From: Coriaria nepalensis
Lineage: Eukaryota > Streptophyta > Magnoliopsida > Cucurbitales > Coriariaceae
NCBI GenBank assembly: GCA_027186245.1
Contig: CP114481.1
Coordinates: forward strand, 52,460,569 to 52,524,568
Direction of reading: 5' to 3'
Length of the DNA stretch: 64,000 bases
Both the position numbers and the translations under genes were made by a program. This document shows positions 1 to 10,866 of this stretch, in pieces. Numbering within the stretch: position 1 is the stretch's first letter; every line of letters starts with the position of its first letter. Under the pieces are notes generated by a model. The model had not been told where the DNA came from and ran no database searches. It saw only the letters and a list, made by a program, of their open reading frames with translations.

Positions 1-840
1 ACATGACCTTAAGGCTAAACAAATGATTGTTGCCTTCAATACATTAACTGCAAGTTATGCACGAAAGTCATGTTTAAAGGCCGAATATCGTTCGAAGCGA
101 TTTAGAATGATTTAATGACTAAAAGAGATGCAATAATACGATTATAAGGCCAAAAAACTGCATAGTTGCTTTCAATAGATCAATTGCAACTTATGAATGA
201 AAGTCGTGTCTTAAATGCAAAAATAGAATTGGTTCGAAGTGCTTTCAAACAATTTAATGATATGAAAAGACTAAAAGATATACTTTTTAAAGATAAAATA
301 ATGCATTGTTGTCGTCAATAAACTAATTGCAAGCTATGTATGAAAATCATGTTTGAAGGGCGAAAATAGAATTCCTTCAACATAATTTAGAATGATTTAA
401 TGACTGGATGAGACTCAATGACATGACTTTCAAGCTAAGCAAATGATTGTTGCCTTCGATAGATTAACTGCTAGTTATGCACGAAAGTCATGTTTAAATG
501 CCGAATTTCGTTCGAAGCGATTTGGAATGATTTAATGACTAAAAAAGACGTAATAATATGATTTTCAGGCTAAAAAAATGCATAGTTGCCTTCAATAGAT
601 CAATTGCAACTTATGAATGAAAGTCGTGTCTGAAATGCAAAAATAGAATTGGTTCGAAGTGCTTTCAAACAATTTAATGATATGAAAAGACTGAAAGATA
701 TACTTTTTAAAGATAAAATAATGCAATGTTGTCGTCAATAAATTAATTGCAAGCTATGTAAGAAAATCATGTTTGAAGGGCGAAAATAGATTTCCTTCTA
801 CATAATTTAGAATGATTTAATGACTGGATGAGACTCAATG

Positions 841-975
841 ACATGACTTTCAAGCTAAGCAAATGATTGTTGCCTTCAATAGATTAACTGCAAGTTATGC
901 AAGAAAGTTATGGTTAAAGGCCGAATTTGGTTCGAAGCGATTTATAATGATTTAATGACTAAAAGATACGCAATA
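841..975. repeat. Monomer A of the trimer (about 135 bp)
   Basis: First third of the unit. Its 5' half resembles B (shared 16-bp block 'gttgccttcaatagat' in the usual form). Its 3' half resembles C (shared 20-bp block 'tttagaatgatttaatgact' in most copies; here one base differs). It is 7-8 bp shorter than B and C because it lacks the 'aaaata' stretch before GAATT. Most A copies contain TTTCGTTCGAAGCGATT; this copy has 'ttggttcg' instead. A is the monomer missing from 285-bp dimers, apart from its first roughly 35-50 bp. The boundary was placed by aligning the three 'aaggct/aaagct' motifs. Confidence 0.88.
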
Positions 976-1118
976 ATATGATTATAAGGCTAAAAAACTG
1001 CATAGTTACCTTCAATAGATCACTTGCAACTTATGAATGAAAGTCGTGTCTTAAAGGCAAAAATAGAATTGGTTCGAAGTGCTTTCAAACTATTTAATGA
1101 TATGAAAAGACTGAATGA
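976..1118. repeat. Monomer B of the trimer (about 143 bp)
   Basis: Middle third of the unit, from 'atatgatt' to 'gactgaatg'. It is marked by 'gatcaattgcaactt' (here 'gatcacttgcaactt'), 'aaagtcgtgtctta', 'aaaatagaatt(g/t)gttcgaag' and 'ctttcaaac'. The GAATT core is followed by G or T rather than C, so B is one base short of the EcoRI site found in C. B is the most variable monomer: it carries the 12-bp deletion of the 408-bp units, the g/t alternation after GAATT, and most markers that define the higher-order repeats. Confidence 0.88.
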
Positions 1119-1260
1119 TATACTTTTTAAAGCTAAAATAATGTATTGTTGTCGTCCATAAATTAATTGCAAGCTATGTAAGAAAATCATGTTTGAAGGG
1201 CGAAAATAGAATTCGTTCAACTTAATTTAGAATGATTTAATGACTGGATGAGACTCAATG
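1119..1260. repeat. Monomer C of the trimer (about 142 bp)
   Basis: Last third of the unit, from 'tactttttaaagct' to 'actcaatg'. Its features are 'gtcgtcaataaattaattgc' (here gtcgtccataaatt), 'gaaaatcatgtttgaagggcg', an EcoRI site within 'atagaattcgttcaac', and the terminal 'actggatgagactcaatg'. This is the best conserved monomer and is present in every unit, dimers included. Array-specific changes include 'gaaaagagaattc' in the right half of the window and 'catgctagccgggcg' (an NheI site) on the left. Confidence 0.88.
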
Positions 1261-1668
1261 ACATGACCTTAAGGCTAAACAAATGATTGTTGCCTTCAAT
1301 AGATTAATTGCAAGTTATGCACGAAAGTCATGTTTAAAGGCCAAATTTCGTTCGAAGCGATTTAGAATGATTTAATGACTAAAAGAGACGCAATAATATG
1401 ATTTTAAGGCAAAAAACATATACAGTTGCCTTCAATTGATCAACATGAAAGTCGTGTCTTAAATGCAAAAATAAAATTTGTTCGAAGTGCTTTCAAACAA
1501 TTTAATGATATGAAAAGACTTAATGATATACTTTTTAAAGCTAAAATAATGCATTGTTGTCGTCAATAAATTAATTGCAGCCTATGTAAGAAAATCATAT
1601 TTGAAGGGCGAAAATAGAATTCGTTCAACTTAATTTGGAATGATTTAATGACTGGATGAGACTCAATG
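1261..1668. repeat. 408-bp trimer variant (12-bp deletion in B)
   Basis: First of nine units in which the usual 'gatcaattgcaacttatgaatgaaag' region of B is shortened to 'gatcaacatgaaag', a 12-bp loss. The other eight start at 2930, 3758, 5427, 7096, 10867, 13380, 15048 and 18401. Most also share 'ttaaggcaaaaaa', 'atatacagttgcc' and 'aaaataaaatttg' in B. The units at 5427 and 13380 carry the deletion on a different B background ('aaatgtacag', 'aatagaattgg'), so the deletion has moved between backgrounds by recombination. The variant is absent right of 18.9 kb. Confidence 0.9.
1346..1362 (+). other. CENP-B-box-like motif in monomer A
   Basis: TTTCGTTCGAAGCGATT occurs in most A monomers; this is one example. 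Against the CENP-B box core pattern NTTCGNNNNANNCGGGN it matches TTCG, the central A and the first CG, seven of nine fixed positions, and fails at the last two G positions. It also contains the palindrome TTCGAA. Variants lacking the central A (ttcggagcg) occur at 40556, 42663 and 44770 and in later copies. Binding by any CENP-B-like protein is unproven. Confidence 0.35.
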
Positions 1669-2929
1669 ACATGACCTTAAGGCTAAACAAATGATTGTTG
1701 CCTTCAATACATTAACTGCAAGTTATGCACGAAAGTCATGTTTAAACGCCGAATTTCGTTCGTAGCGATTTAGAATCATTTAATGACTAAAAGAGACGTA
1801 ATAATATGATTTTAACACTAAAAAAATGCATAGTTGCCTTCAATAGATCAATTGCAACTTATGAATGAAAGTCGTGTCTTAAATGCAAAAATAGAATTGG
1901 TTCGAAGTGCTTTCAAACTATTTAATGATATGAAAAGACTGAATGATATACTTTTTAAAGCTAAAATAATGCATTGTTGTCATCAATAAATTAATTGCGA
2001 GTTATGTAAGAAAATCATGTTTGAATGGCGAAAATAGAATTCGTTCAACTTAATTTAGAATGATTTAATGACTGGATGAGACTCAACGACATGACTTTAA
2101 GGCTAAACAAATGCATTGTGGCCTTCAATAGATTAACTGCAAGTTATGCACGAAAGTCATGTTTAAAGGCCGAATTTCGTTCGAAGCGATTTGGAAAGAT
2201 TTAATGACTAAAAGAGACGTAATAATATGATTTTAAGGCTAAAAAAATGCATAGTTGCCTTCAATATATCAATTGCAACTTATGCATGAAAGTCGTGTCT
2301 TAAATGCAAAAATAGAATTTGTTCGAAGTGCTTTCAAACAATTTAATGATATGAAAAGACTGAATGATATACTTTTTAGAGCTAAAATAATGCATTGTTG
2401 TCGTCAACAAATTAATTGCAAGCTATGTAAGAAAATCATGTTTGAAGGGCGAAAATAGAATTCCTTCAACATAATTTAGAATGATTTAATGACTGGATGA
2501 GACTCAATGACATGACTTTCAAGCTAAGCAAATGATTGTTGCCTTCGATAGATTAACTGCAAGTTATGCACGAAAGTCATGTTCAAAGGCCGAATTTTTT
2601 TCGAAGGGATTTAGAATGATTTAATGACTAAAAGAGACGCAGTAATATGATTATAAGGCTAAAAAACTGCATAGTTGCCTTTAATAGATCAATTGCAACT
2701 TATGAATGAAAGTCGTGTCTTAAATGCAAAAATAGAATTTGTTCGAAGTGCTTTCAAACACTTTAATGACATGAAAAGACTGAATGATATACTTTTTAAA
2801 GATAAAATAATGCATTGTTGTCGTCAATAAATTAATTGCAAGCTATGTAAGAAAATCTTGTTTGAAGGGCGAAAATAGAATTCGTTCAACTTAATTTAGA
2901 ATGATTTAATGACTGGATGAGACTCAATG

Positions 2930-3757
2930 ACATGACCTTAAGGCTAAACAAATGATTGTTGCCTTCAATAGATTAATTGCAAGTTATGCACGAAAGTCAT
3001 GTTTAAAGGCCAAATTTCGTTCGAAGCGATTTAGAATGATTTAATGACTAAAAGAGACGCAATAATATGATTTTAAGGCAAAAAAAATATACAGTTGCCT
3101 TCAATTGATCAACATGAAAGTCGTGTCTTAAATGCAAAAATAAAATTTGTTCGAAGTGCTTTCAAACAATTTAATGATATGAAAAGACTTAATGATATAC
3201 TTTTTAAAGCTAAAATAATGCATTGTTGTCGTCAATAAATTAATTGCAGCCTATGTAAGAAAATCATATTTGAAGGGCGAAAATAGAATTCGTTCAACTT
3301 AATTTGGAATGATTTAATGACTGGATGAGACTCAATGACATGACCTTAAGGCTAAACAAATGATTGTTGCCTTCAATACATTAACTGCAAGTTATGCACG
3401 AAAGTCATGTTTAAACGCCGAATTTCGTTCGTAGCGATTTAGAATGATTTAATGACTAAAAGAGACGTAATAATATGATTTTAACGCTAAAAAAATGCAT
3501 TGTTGCCTTCAATAGATCAATTGCAACTTATGAATGAAAGTCGTGTCTTAAATGCAAAAATAGAATTGGTTCGAAGTGCTTTCAAACTATTTAATGATAT
3601 GAAAAGACTGAATGATATACTTTTTAAAGCTAAAATAATGCATTGTTGTCATCAATAAATTAATTGCGAGTTATGTAAGAAAATCATGTTTGAATGGCGA
3701 AAATAGAATTCGTTCAACTTAATTTAGAATGATTTAATGACTGGATGAGACTCAATG
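2930..3757. repeat. 828-bp two-unit block, copy 1 of a direct tandem pair
   Basis: A 408-bp unit plus a 420-bp unit. The same pair follows immediately at 3758-4585 and also occurs at 1261-2088. Shared markers are 'gttcgtagcgattt' in the second unit's A, 'ttaacgctaaaaaaatgc' and 'tcatcaataaattaattgcgag'. The 1669-bp offset between 1261 and 2930, against 828 bp between 2930 and 3758, shows one pair was duplicated locally. Confidence 0.85.
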
Positions 3758-4585
3758 ACATGACCTTAAGGCTAAACAAATGATTGTTGCCTTCAATAGA
3801 TTAATTGCAAGTTATGCACGAAAGTCATGTTTAAAGGCCAAATTTCGTTCGAAGCGATTTAGAATGATTTAATGACTAAAAGAGACGCAATAATATGATT
3901 TTAAGGCAAAAAAAATATACAGTTGCCTTCAATTGATCAACATGAAAGTCGTGTCTTAAATGCAAAAATAAAATTTGTTCGAAGTGCTTTCAAACAATTT
4001 AATGATATGAAAAGACTTAATGATATACTTTTTAAAGCTAAAATAATGCATTGTTGTCGTCAATAAATTAATTGCAGCCTATGTAAGAAAATCATATTTG
4101 AAGGGCGAAAATAGAATTCGTTCAACTTAATTTGGAATGATTTAATGACTGGATGAGACTCAATGACATGACCTTAAGGCTAAACAAATGATTGTTGCCT
4201 TCAATACATTAACTGCAAGTTATGCACGAAAGTCATGTTTAAACCCCGAAATTCGTTCGTAGCGATTTAGAATGATTTAATGACTAAAAGAGACGTAATA
4301 ATATGATTTTAACGCTAAAAAAATGCATAGTTGCCTTCAATAGATCAATTGCAACTTATGAATGAAAGTCGTGTCTTAAATGCAAAAATAGAATTGGTTC
4401 GAAGTGCTTTCAAACTATTTAATGATATGAAAAGACTGAACGATATACTTTTTAAAGCTAAAATAATGCATTGTTGTCATCAATAAATTAATTGCGAGTT
4501 ATGTAAGAAAATCATGTTTGAATGGCGAAAATAGAATTCGTTCAACTTAATTTAGAATGATTTAATGACTGGATGAGACTCAACG
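3758..4585. repeat. 828-bp two-unit block, copy 2 of a direct tandem pair
   Basis: Same two-unit content as the preceding block, with a few private changes such as 'aaaccccgaaattcg' and 'ctgaacgatatac'. It is followed by a unit at 4586 that begins 'caacgacatgac', as after the 1261 copy (2089), so the duplication lies inside a larger repeated context. Confidence 0.85.
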
Positions 4586-5426
4586 ACATGACTTTAAGGC
4601 TAAACAAATGCATTGTGGCCTTCAATAGATTAACTGCAAGTTATGCACGAAAGTCATGTTTAAAGGCCGAATTTCGTTCGAAGCGATTTGGAAAGATTTA
4701 ATGACTAAAAGAGACGTAATAATATGATTTTAAGGCTAAAAAAATGCATAGTTGCCTTCAATAGATCAATTGCAACTTATGCATGAAAGTCGTGTCTTAA
4801 ATGCAAAAATAGAATTTGTTCGAAGTGCTTTCAAACAATTTAATGATATGAAAAGACTGAATGATATACTTTTTAGAGCTAAAATAATGCATTGTTGTCG
4901 TCAACAAATTAATTGCAAGCTATGTAAGAAAATCATGTTTGAAGGGCGAAAATAGAATTCCTTCAACATAATTTAGAATGATTTAATGACTGGATGAGAC
5001 TCAATGACATGACTTTCAAGCTAAGCAAATGATTGTTGCCTTCGATAGATTAACTGCAAGTTATGCACGAAAGTCATGTTCAAAGGCTGAATTTTTTTCG
5101 AAGGGATTTAGAATGATTTAATGACTAAAAGAGACGCAATAATATGATTATAAGGCTAAAAAACTGCATAGTTGCCTTTAATAGATCAATTGCAACTTAT
5201 GAATGAAAGTCGTGTCTTAAATGCAAAAATAGAATTTGTTCGAAGTGCTTTCAAACACTTTAATGACATGAAAAGACTGAATGATATACTTTTTAAAGAT
5301 AAAATAATGCATTGTTGTCGTCAATAAATTAATTGCAAGCTATGTAAGAAAATCTTGTTTGAAGGGCGAAAATAGAATTCGTTCAACTTAATTTAGAATG
5401 ATTTAATGACTGGATGAGACTCAATG
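4166..5426. repeat. Three-unit segment duplicated at 9609-10866
   Basis: This segment recurs at 9609-10866 with an offset of about 5440 bp. Shared marks include 'ttcgtagcgattt', 'actcaacgacatg', 'gcattgtggcc', 'ctttttagagctaaaa', 'gtcaacaaattaattgc' and 'aatttttttcgaaggg'. The last two thirds also occur at 2089-2929. The right-hand copy is 3 bp shorter because 'atgactaaaagag' is reduced to 'atgaaaagag'. Confidence 0.85.
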
Positions 5427-7095
5427 ACATGACCTTAAGGCTAAACAAATGATTGTTGCCTTCAATAGATTAATTGGAAGTTATGCACGAAAGTCATGTT
5501 TAAAGGCCAAATTTCGTTCGAAGCGATTTAGAATGATTTAATGACTAAAAGAGACGCAATGATATGATTTTAAGGCTAAAAAAATGTACAGTTGCCTTCA
5601 ATTGATCAACATGAAAGTCGTGTCTTAAATGCAAAAATAGAATTGGTTCAATGTGCTTTCAAACAATTTAATGATATGGAAACACTGAATGATATACTTT
5701 TTAAAGCTAAAATCATGCATTGTTGTCATCAATAAATTAATTGCAATTTATGTAAGAAAATCATGTTTGAAGGGCGAAAATAGAATTCGTTCAACTTAAT
5801 TTAGAATGATTTAATGACTGGATGAGACTCAATGACCTGACTTTAAGGCTAAACAAATGCGTTGTTGCCTTCAATAGATTAACTGCAGGTTATGAACGAA
5901 AGTCATGTTTAAAGGCTGAATTTCGTTCGAAGCGATTTGGAATGATTTAATGACTAAAAGAGACGTAATAATATGATTTTCAGGCTAAAAAAATGCATAG
6001 TTGCCTTCAATAGATCAATTGCAACTTATGAATGAAAGTCGTGTCTGAAATGCAAAAATAGAATTGGTTCGAAGTGCTTTCAAACAATTTAATGATATGA
6101 AAAGACTAAAAGATATACTTTTTAAAGATAAAATAATGCATTGTTGTCGTCAATAAATTAATTGCAAGCTATGTAAGAAAATCATGTTTGAAGGGCGAAA
6201 ATAGAATTCCTTCAACATAATTTAGAATGATTTAATGACTGGATGAGACTCAATGACATGACTTTCAAGCTAAGCAAATGATTGTTGCCTTCGATAGATT
6301 AACTGCAAGTTATGCACGAAAGTCATGTTTAAAGGCCGAATTTCGTTCGAAGCGATTTAGAATGATTTAATGACTAAAAGAGACGCAATAATATGATTAT
6401 AAGGCCAAAAAACTGCATAGTTGCCTTCAATAGATCAATTGGAACTTATGAATGAAAGTCGTGTCTGAAATGCAAAAATAGAATTGGTTCGAAGTGCTTT
6501 CAAACAATTTAATGATATGAAAAGACTGAAAGATATACTTTTTAAAGATAAAATAATGCAATGTTGTCGTCAATAAATTAATTGCAAGCTATGTAAGAAA
6601 ATCATGTTTGAAGGGCGAAAATAGAATTCCTTCTACATAATTTAGAATGATTTAATGACTGGATGAGACTCAATGACATGACTTTCAAGCTAAGCAAATG
6701 ATTGTTGCCTTCAATAGATTGACTGCAAGTTATGCACGAAAGTTATGGTTAAAGGCCGAATTTGGTTCGAAGCGATTTATAATGATTTAATGACTAAAAG
6801 AGACGCAATAATATGATTATAAGGCCAAAAAACTGCATAGCTGCCTTCAATAGATCACTTGCAACTTATGAATGAAAGTCGTGTCTTAAATGCAAAAATA
6901 GAATTGGTTCGAAGTGCTTTCAAACTATTTAATGATATGAAAAGACTGAATGATATACTTTTTAAAGCTAAAATAACGTATTGTTGTCGTCAATAAATTA
7001 ATTGCAAGCTATGTAAGAAAATCATGTTTGAAGGGCGAAAATAGAATTCGTTCAACTTAATTTAGAATGATTTAATGACTGGATGAGACTCAATG

Positions 7096-9187
7096 ACATG
7101 ACCTTAAGGCTAAACAAATGATTGTTGCCTTCAATAGATTAATTGCAAGTTATGCACGAAAGTCATGTTTAAAGGCCAAATTTCGTTCGAAGCGATTTAG
7201 AATGATTTAATGACTAAAAGAGACGCAATAATATGATTTTAAGGCAAAAAAAATATACAGTTGCCTTCAATTGATCAACATGAAAGTCGTGTCTTAAATG
7301 CAAAAATAAAATTTGTTCGAAGTGCTTTCAAACAATATAATGATATGAAAAGACTTAATGATATACTTTTTAAAGCTAAAATAATGCATTGTTGTCGTCA
7401 ATAAATTAATTGCAGGCTATGTAAGAAAATCATATTTGAAGGGCGAAAATAGAATTCGTTCAACTTAATTTAGAATGATTTAATGATTGGAGGAGACTCA
7501 ATGACAAGACTTTAAGACTAAACAAATGCATTGTTGCCTTCAATAGATTAACTGCAAGTTATGCACGAAAGTCATGTTGAAAGGCCGAATTTCGTTCGAA
7601 GCGATTTAGAATGATTTAATCACTAAAAGAGACGCAATAATATGATTTTAAGGCTAAAAAAATGCATAGTTGCCTTCAATAGATCAATTGCAACTTGTGC
7701 ATGAAAGTCGTGTCTTAAATGCAAAAATAGAATTGGTTCGAAGTGCTTTCAAACTAATTAATGATATAAAAAGACTGAATGATATACTTTTTAAAGCTAA
7801 AATAATGCATTCTTGTCCTCAATAAATTAATTGCAAGCTATGTCAGAAAATCATGCTAGCCGGGCGAAAATAGAATTCGTTCAAAATAATTTAGAATGAT
7901 TTAATGACTGGATGAGACTCAATGAGATGACTTTAAGGCTAAACAAATGCATTGTTGCCTTCAATAGATTAAGTGCAAGTTATGGACGAAAGTCATGTTT
8001 AAAGGCCGAATTTCGTTCGAAGCGATTTAGAATGATTTAATGACTGAAAGAGACGCAATAATTTGACTTTAAGGGTAAAAAAATGCACAGTTGCCTTCAA
8101 CAGATCAATTGCAACTTATGAATGAAAGTCGTGTCTTAAAGGCAAAAATAGAATTGGTTCGAAGTGCTTTCAAACTATTTAATGATATGAAAAGACTGAA
8201 TGATGTACTTTTTAAAGCTAAAATAATGCAATGTTGTCGTCAATAAATTCATTGCAAGTCATATAAGAAAATCATGTTTGAAGGGCGAAAATAGAATTCG
8301 TTCAACCTAATTTAGAATGATTTAATGACTGGATGAGACTCAATGAGATGACTTTAAGGCTAAACAAATGCATTGTTGCCTTCAATAGATTAACTGCAAG
8401 TTATGCACGAAAGTCATGTAGAAAGGCCGAATTTCGTTCGAAGCGATTTAGAATGATTTAATCACTAAAAGAGACGCAATAATATGATTTTAAGGCTAAA
8501 AAAATGCATAGTTGCCTTCAATTGATCAATTGCAACTTGTGCATGAATGTCGTGTCTTAAATCCAAAAATAGAATTGGTTCGAAGTGCTTTCAAACGAAT
8601 TAATGATATAAAAAGACTGAATGATATACTTTTTAAAGCTAAAATAATGCATTCTTGTCCTCAATAAATTAATTGCAAGCTATGTCAGAAAATCATGCTA
8701 GCCGGGCGAAAATAGAATTCGTTCAAAATAATTTAGAATGATTTAATGACTGGATGAGACTCAATGAGATGACTTTAAGGCTAAACAAATGCATTGTTGC
8801 CTTCAATAGATTAAGTGCAAGTTATGCACGAAAGTCATGTTTAAAGGCCGAAATTCGTTCGAAGCGATTTAGAATGATTTAATGACTAAAAGAGACGCAA
8901 TAATTTGACTTTAAGGGTAAAAAAATGCACAGTTGCCATCAACAGATCAATTGCAACTTATGAATGAAAGTCGTGTCTTAAATGCAAAAATAGAATTGGT
9001 TCGAAGTGCTTTCAAACTATTTAATGATATGAAAAGACTGAATGATATACTTTTTAAAGCTAAAATAATGCATTGTTGTCGACAATAAATTAATTGCAAG
9101 CTATGTAAGAAAATCATGTTTGAAGGGCGAAAATAGAATTCGTTCAACTTAATTTAGAATGATTTAATGACTGGATGAGACTCAATG
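7096..9187. repeat. 2092-bp five-unit block, copy 1 of 4
   Basis: A 408-bp unit followed by four 421-bp units. Units two and four carry 'catgctagccgggcg' (NheI sites at 7855 and 8697) with 'attcttgtcctcaat'. Units three and five carry 'aagggtaaaaaaatgcac'. The second unit opens with 'ggaggagactcaatgacaag'. A sixth unit (9188-9608, with 'tttttatagctaaaa') follows here and in copies 2 and 3. Confidence 0.88.
7855..7860. other. NheI-site variant of monomer C
   Basis: In eight units the usual 'catgtttgaagggcg' of C reads 'catgctagccgggcg', giving GCTAGC. Positions are 7855, 8697, 11626, 12468, 15807, 16649, 19160 and 20002, always as pairs 842 bp apart. None lies right of 20.1 kb, so the site is a convenient marker for the 2092-bp block. 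Confidence 0.9.
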
Positions 9188-10866
9188 AGATGACTTTAAG
9201 GCTAAACAAATGCATTGTTGCCTTCAATAGATTAAGTGCAAGTTATGCACGAAAGTCATGTTTAAAGGCCCAATTTCGTTCGAAGCGATTTAGAATGATT
9301 TAATGACTAAAAGAGACGCAATAATTTGACTTGAAGGGTAAAAAAATGCAAAGTTGCCTTCAACAGATCAATTGCAACATAAGAATGAAAGTCGTGTCTT
9401 AAATGCAAAAATAGAATTGGTTCGAAGTGCTTTCAAACTATTTAATGATATGAAAAGACTGAATGATATACTTTTTATAGCTAAAATAATGCATTGTTGT
9501 CGTCAATAAATTAATTGCAAGCTATGTAAGAAAATCATGTTTGAAGGGCGAAAATAGAATTCGTTCAACTTAATTTGGAATGATTTAATGACTGGATGAG
9601 ACTCAATGACATGACCTTAAGGCAAAACAAATGATTGTTGCCTTCAATACATTAACCGCAAGTTATGCACGAAAGTCATGTTTAAACGCCGAATTTCGTT
9701 CGTAGCGATTTCGAATGATTTAATGACTAAAAGAGACGTAATAATATGATTTTAACGCTAAAAAAATGCATAGTTGCCTTCAATAGATCAATTGCAACTT
9801 ATGAATGAAAGTCGTGTCTTAAATGCAAAAATAGAATTGGTTCGAAGTGCTTTCAAACTATTTAATGATATGAAAAGACTGAATGATATACTCTTTAAAG
9901 CTAAAATAATGCATTGTTGTCATCAATAAATTAATTGCGAGTTATGTAAGAAAATCATGTTTGAATGGCGAAAATAGAATTCGTTCAACTTAATTTAGAA
10001 TGATTTAATGACTGGATGAGACTCAACGACATGACTTTAAGGCTAAACAAATGCATTGTGGCCTTTAATAGATTAACTGCAAGTTATGCACGAAAGTCAT
10101 GTTTAAAGGCCGAATTTCGTTCGAAGCGATTTGGAAAGATTTAATGAAAAGAGACGTAATAATATGATTTTAAGGCTAAAAAAATGCATAGTTGCCTTCA
10201 ATAGATCAATTGCAACTTATGCATGAAAGTCGTGTCTTAAATGCAAAAATAGAATTTGTTCGAAGTGCTTTCAAACAATTTAATGATATGAAAAGACTGA
10301 ATGATATACTTTTTAGAGCTAAAATAATGCATTGTTGTCGTCAACAAATTAATTGCAAGCTATGTAAGAAAATCATGTTTGAAGGGCGAAAATAGAATTC
10401 CTTCAACATAATTTAGAATGATTTAATGACTGGATGAGACTCAATGACATGACTTTCAAGCTAAGCAAATGATTGTTGCCTTCGATAGATTAACTGCAAG
10501 TTATGCACGAAAGTCATGTTCAAAGGCCGAATTTTTTTCGAAGGGATTTAGAATGATTTAATGGCTAAAAGAGACGCAATAATATGATTATAAGGCTAAA
10601 AAACTGCATAGTTGCCTTTAATAGATCAATTGCAACTTATGAATGAAAGTCGTGTCTTAAATGCAAAAATAGAATTTGTTCGAAGTGCTTTCAAACACTT
10701 TAATGACATGAAAAGACTGAATGATATACTTTTTAAAGATAAAATAATGCATTGTTGTCGTCAATAAATTAATTGCAAGCTATGTAAGAAAATCATGTTT
10801 GAAGGGCGAAAATAGAATTCGTTCAACTTAATTTAGAATGATTTAATGACTGGATGAGACTCAATG

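Larger units (their letters stand above)
841..1260. repeat. Representative 420-bp trimer unit (A-B-C)
   Basis: A clean example of the basic unit. It starts at 'acatgacttt' and ends at 'actcaatg'. Three internal segments align to each other: each begins with a '(a/g)ctttaa(g)gct' stretch, then a 'gcat(t/a)gttg' block, then 'caat(a/t)gat', 'att(a/g)c' and '(a)tgttt/tctta', and each has a GAATT core about two thirds of the way along. Units like this one, carrying 'ttatggttaaag' in A, recur at 6676, 14628 and 17981. Each time the next unit is a 408-bp one, so these four places descend from one duplicated neighbourhood. Confidence 0.95.

Noticed and set aside
841..1260. Identity with the 142-bp EcoRI satellite known from the beetle Tenebrio molitor
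   Set aside because: Monomer length and the EcoRI site are similar, but I cannot confirm any sequence match from memory. The strong A/B/C divergence here also differs from the uniform monomer reported for that satellite. A database comparison would settle it.
2255..2458. Plus-strand open frames of 61-74 codons, also at 4752, 10192, 37250, 49090, 50621, 51327, 51609, 54140, 56000, 59235 and 63304
   Set aside because: They span B and C of single units and are open only where a stop present in other copies is changed (for example 'caataaatt' to 'caacaaatt' or 'caagaaatt') or a 13-bp deletion shifts frame. No start context, codon bias or conservation of the frame across copies.
7855..7860. NheI variant as an insertion or attachment site
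   Set aside because: 'gctagccgg' replaces 'gtttgaagg' of the same length with no inserted sequence; it is a cluster of substitutions that spread with the 2092-bp block.
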